Position numbers and translations under genes: made by a program
The notes under the pieces: model-generated
The model's input: only the letters and a program-made list of their open reading frames with translations
What the model was told of the DNA's origin: nothing
Database searches by the model: none
Assembly: GCA_003212175.1 (NCBI GenBank)
Contig: QCQN01000005.1
Location: 1 to 46,086 of the forward strand
DNA length: 46,086 nucleotides
Origin: Prochlorococcus sp. AG-449-P16
GTDB taxonomy: Bacteria > Cyanobacteriota > Cyanobacteriia > PCC-6307 > Cyanobiaceae
Reading direction: 5' to 3'
Shown here: positions 45,503 through 46,086 of the stretch, piece by piece
How positions within the stretch are numbered: position 1 is the stretch's first letter
Layout: every line of letters starts with the position of its first letter

Positions 45503-46086
<584 letters not shown>

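Overview
The window looks like the genome of a high-light-adapted Prochlorococcus or a close picocyanobacterial relative. It is very AT-rich and gene-dense, with no gene-free stretch over 300 bases, frequent TTG/GTG starts and few Shine-Dalgarno-like sites. A core block at the right end (rsmI, cysQ, pnp, rpsN, rseP, serS) matches my memory of that lineage. The assignment is inferred from gene content and composition, not from a database search. I saw no insertion sequence, integrase, CRISPR array or rRNA.

About 1-37,060 is one large surface-glycan island whose strand switches repeatedly. Left part (1-17,050): the N-terminus of a PglK-like ABC flippase, a WecA/MraY-type initiating phosphoglycosyltransferase, a GT4 transferase, a DUF218 protein, a methyltransferase, and UDP-sugar and GDP-sugar enzymes (galE, ugd, fcl, gmd). 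A GT39-type membrane glycosyltransferase follows. Next comes a pseudaminic-acid-type nonulosonate operon of pseB, pseC, an aldo/keto reductase, a cytidylyltransferase-aminotransferase fusion, a tandem-GNAT protein and pseI (10,924-18,043). No pseG is visible in it.

Middle (18,198-25,423): an FkbM-like methyltransferase, a sulfotransferase and a perosamine-synthase-like aminotransferase. After these lies a complete KDO/CMP-KDO set (kdsA, kdsD, kdsC, kdsB) with a GT8-like transferase embedded in it. Right part (25,438-37,064): a second PglK-like ABC flippase, then a very AT-rich run of poorly characterised genes (a 2OG-oxygenase-like protein, three or four glycosyltransferase-like proteins, a FemAB-like acyltransferase). 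A PglC/WbaP-type initiating transferase, a GT2 enzyme and an O-antigen polymerase/ligase close the island.

tRNA-Arg(TCT) at 37,083-37,156 marks the island edge. Beyond it are manC, a small HTH protein, a LapA-like membrane protein, rsmI and cysQ diverging from one point, pnp, rpsN, rseP and the 3' part of serS. The sugar logic is coherent. ManC supplies GDP-mannose to Gmd/Fcl and the perosamine-like aminotransferase. GalE and Ugd supply UDP-hexoses and UDP-glucuronate. PseB to PseI and KdsA to KdsB supply two kinds of CMP-activated acidic sugars. CysQ recycles the PAP that a sulfotransferase produces. Two initiators plus two ABC flippases suggest two parallel lipid-linked assembly lines.
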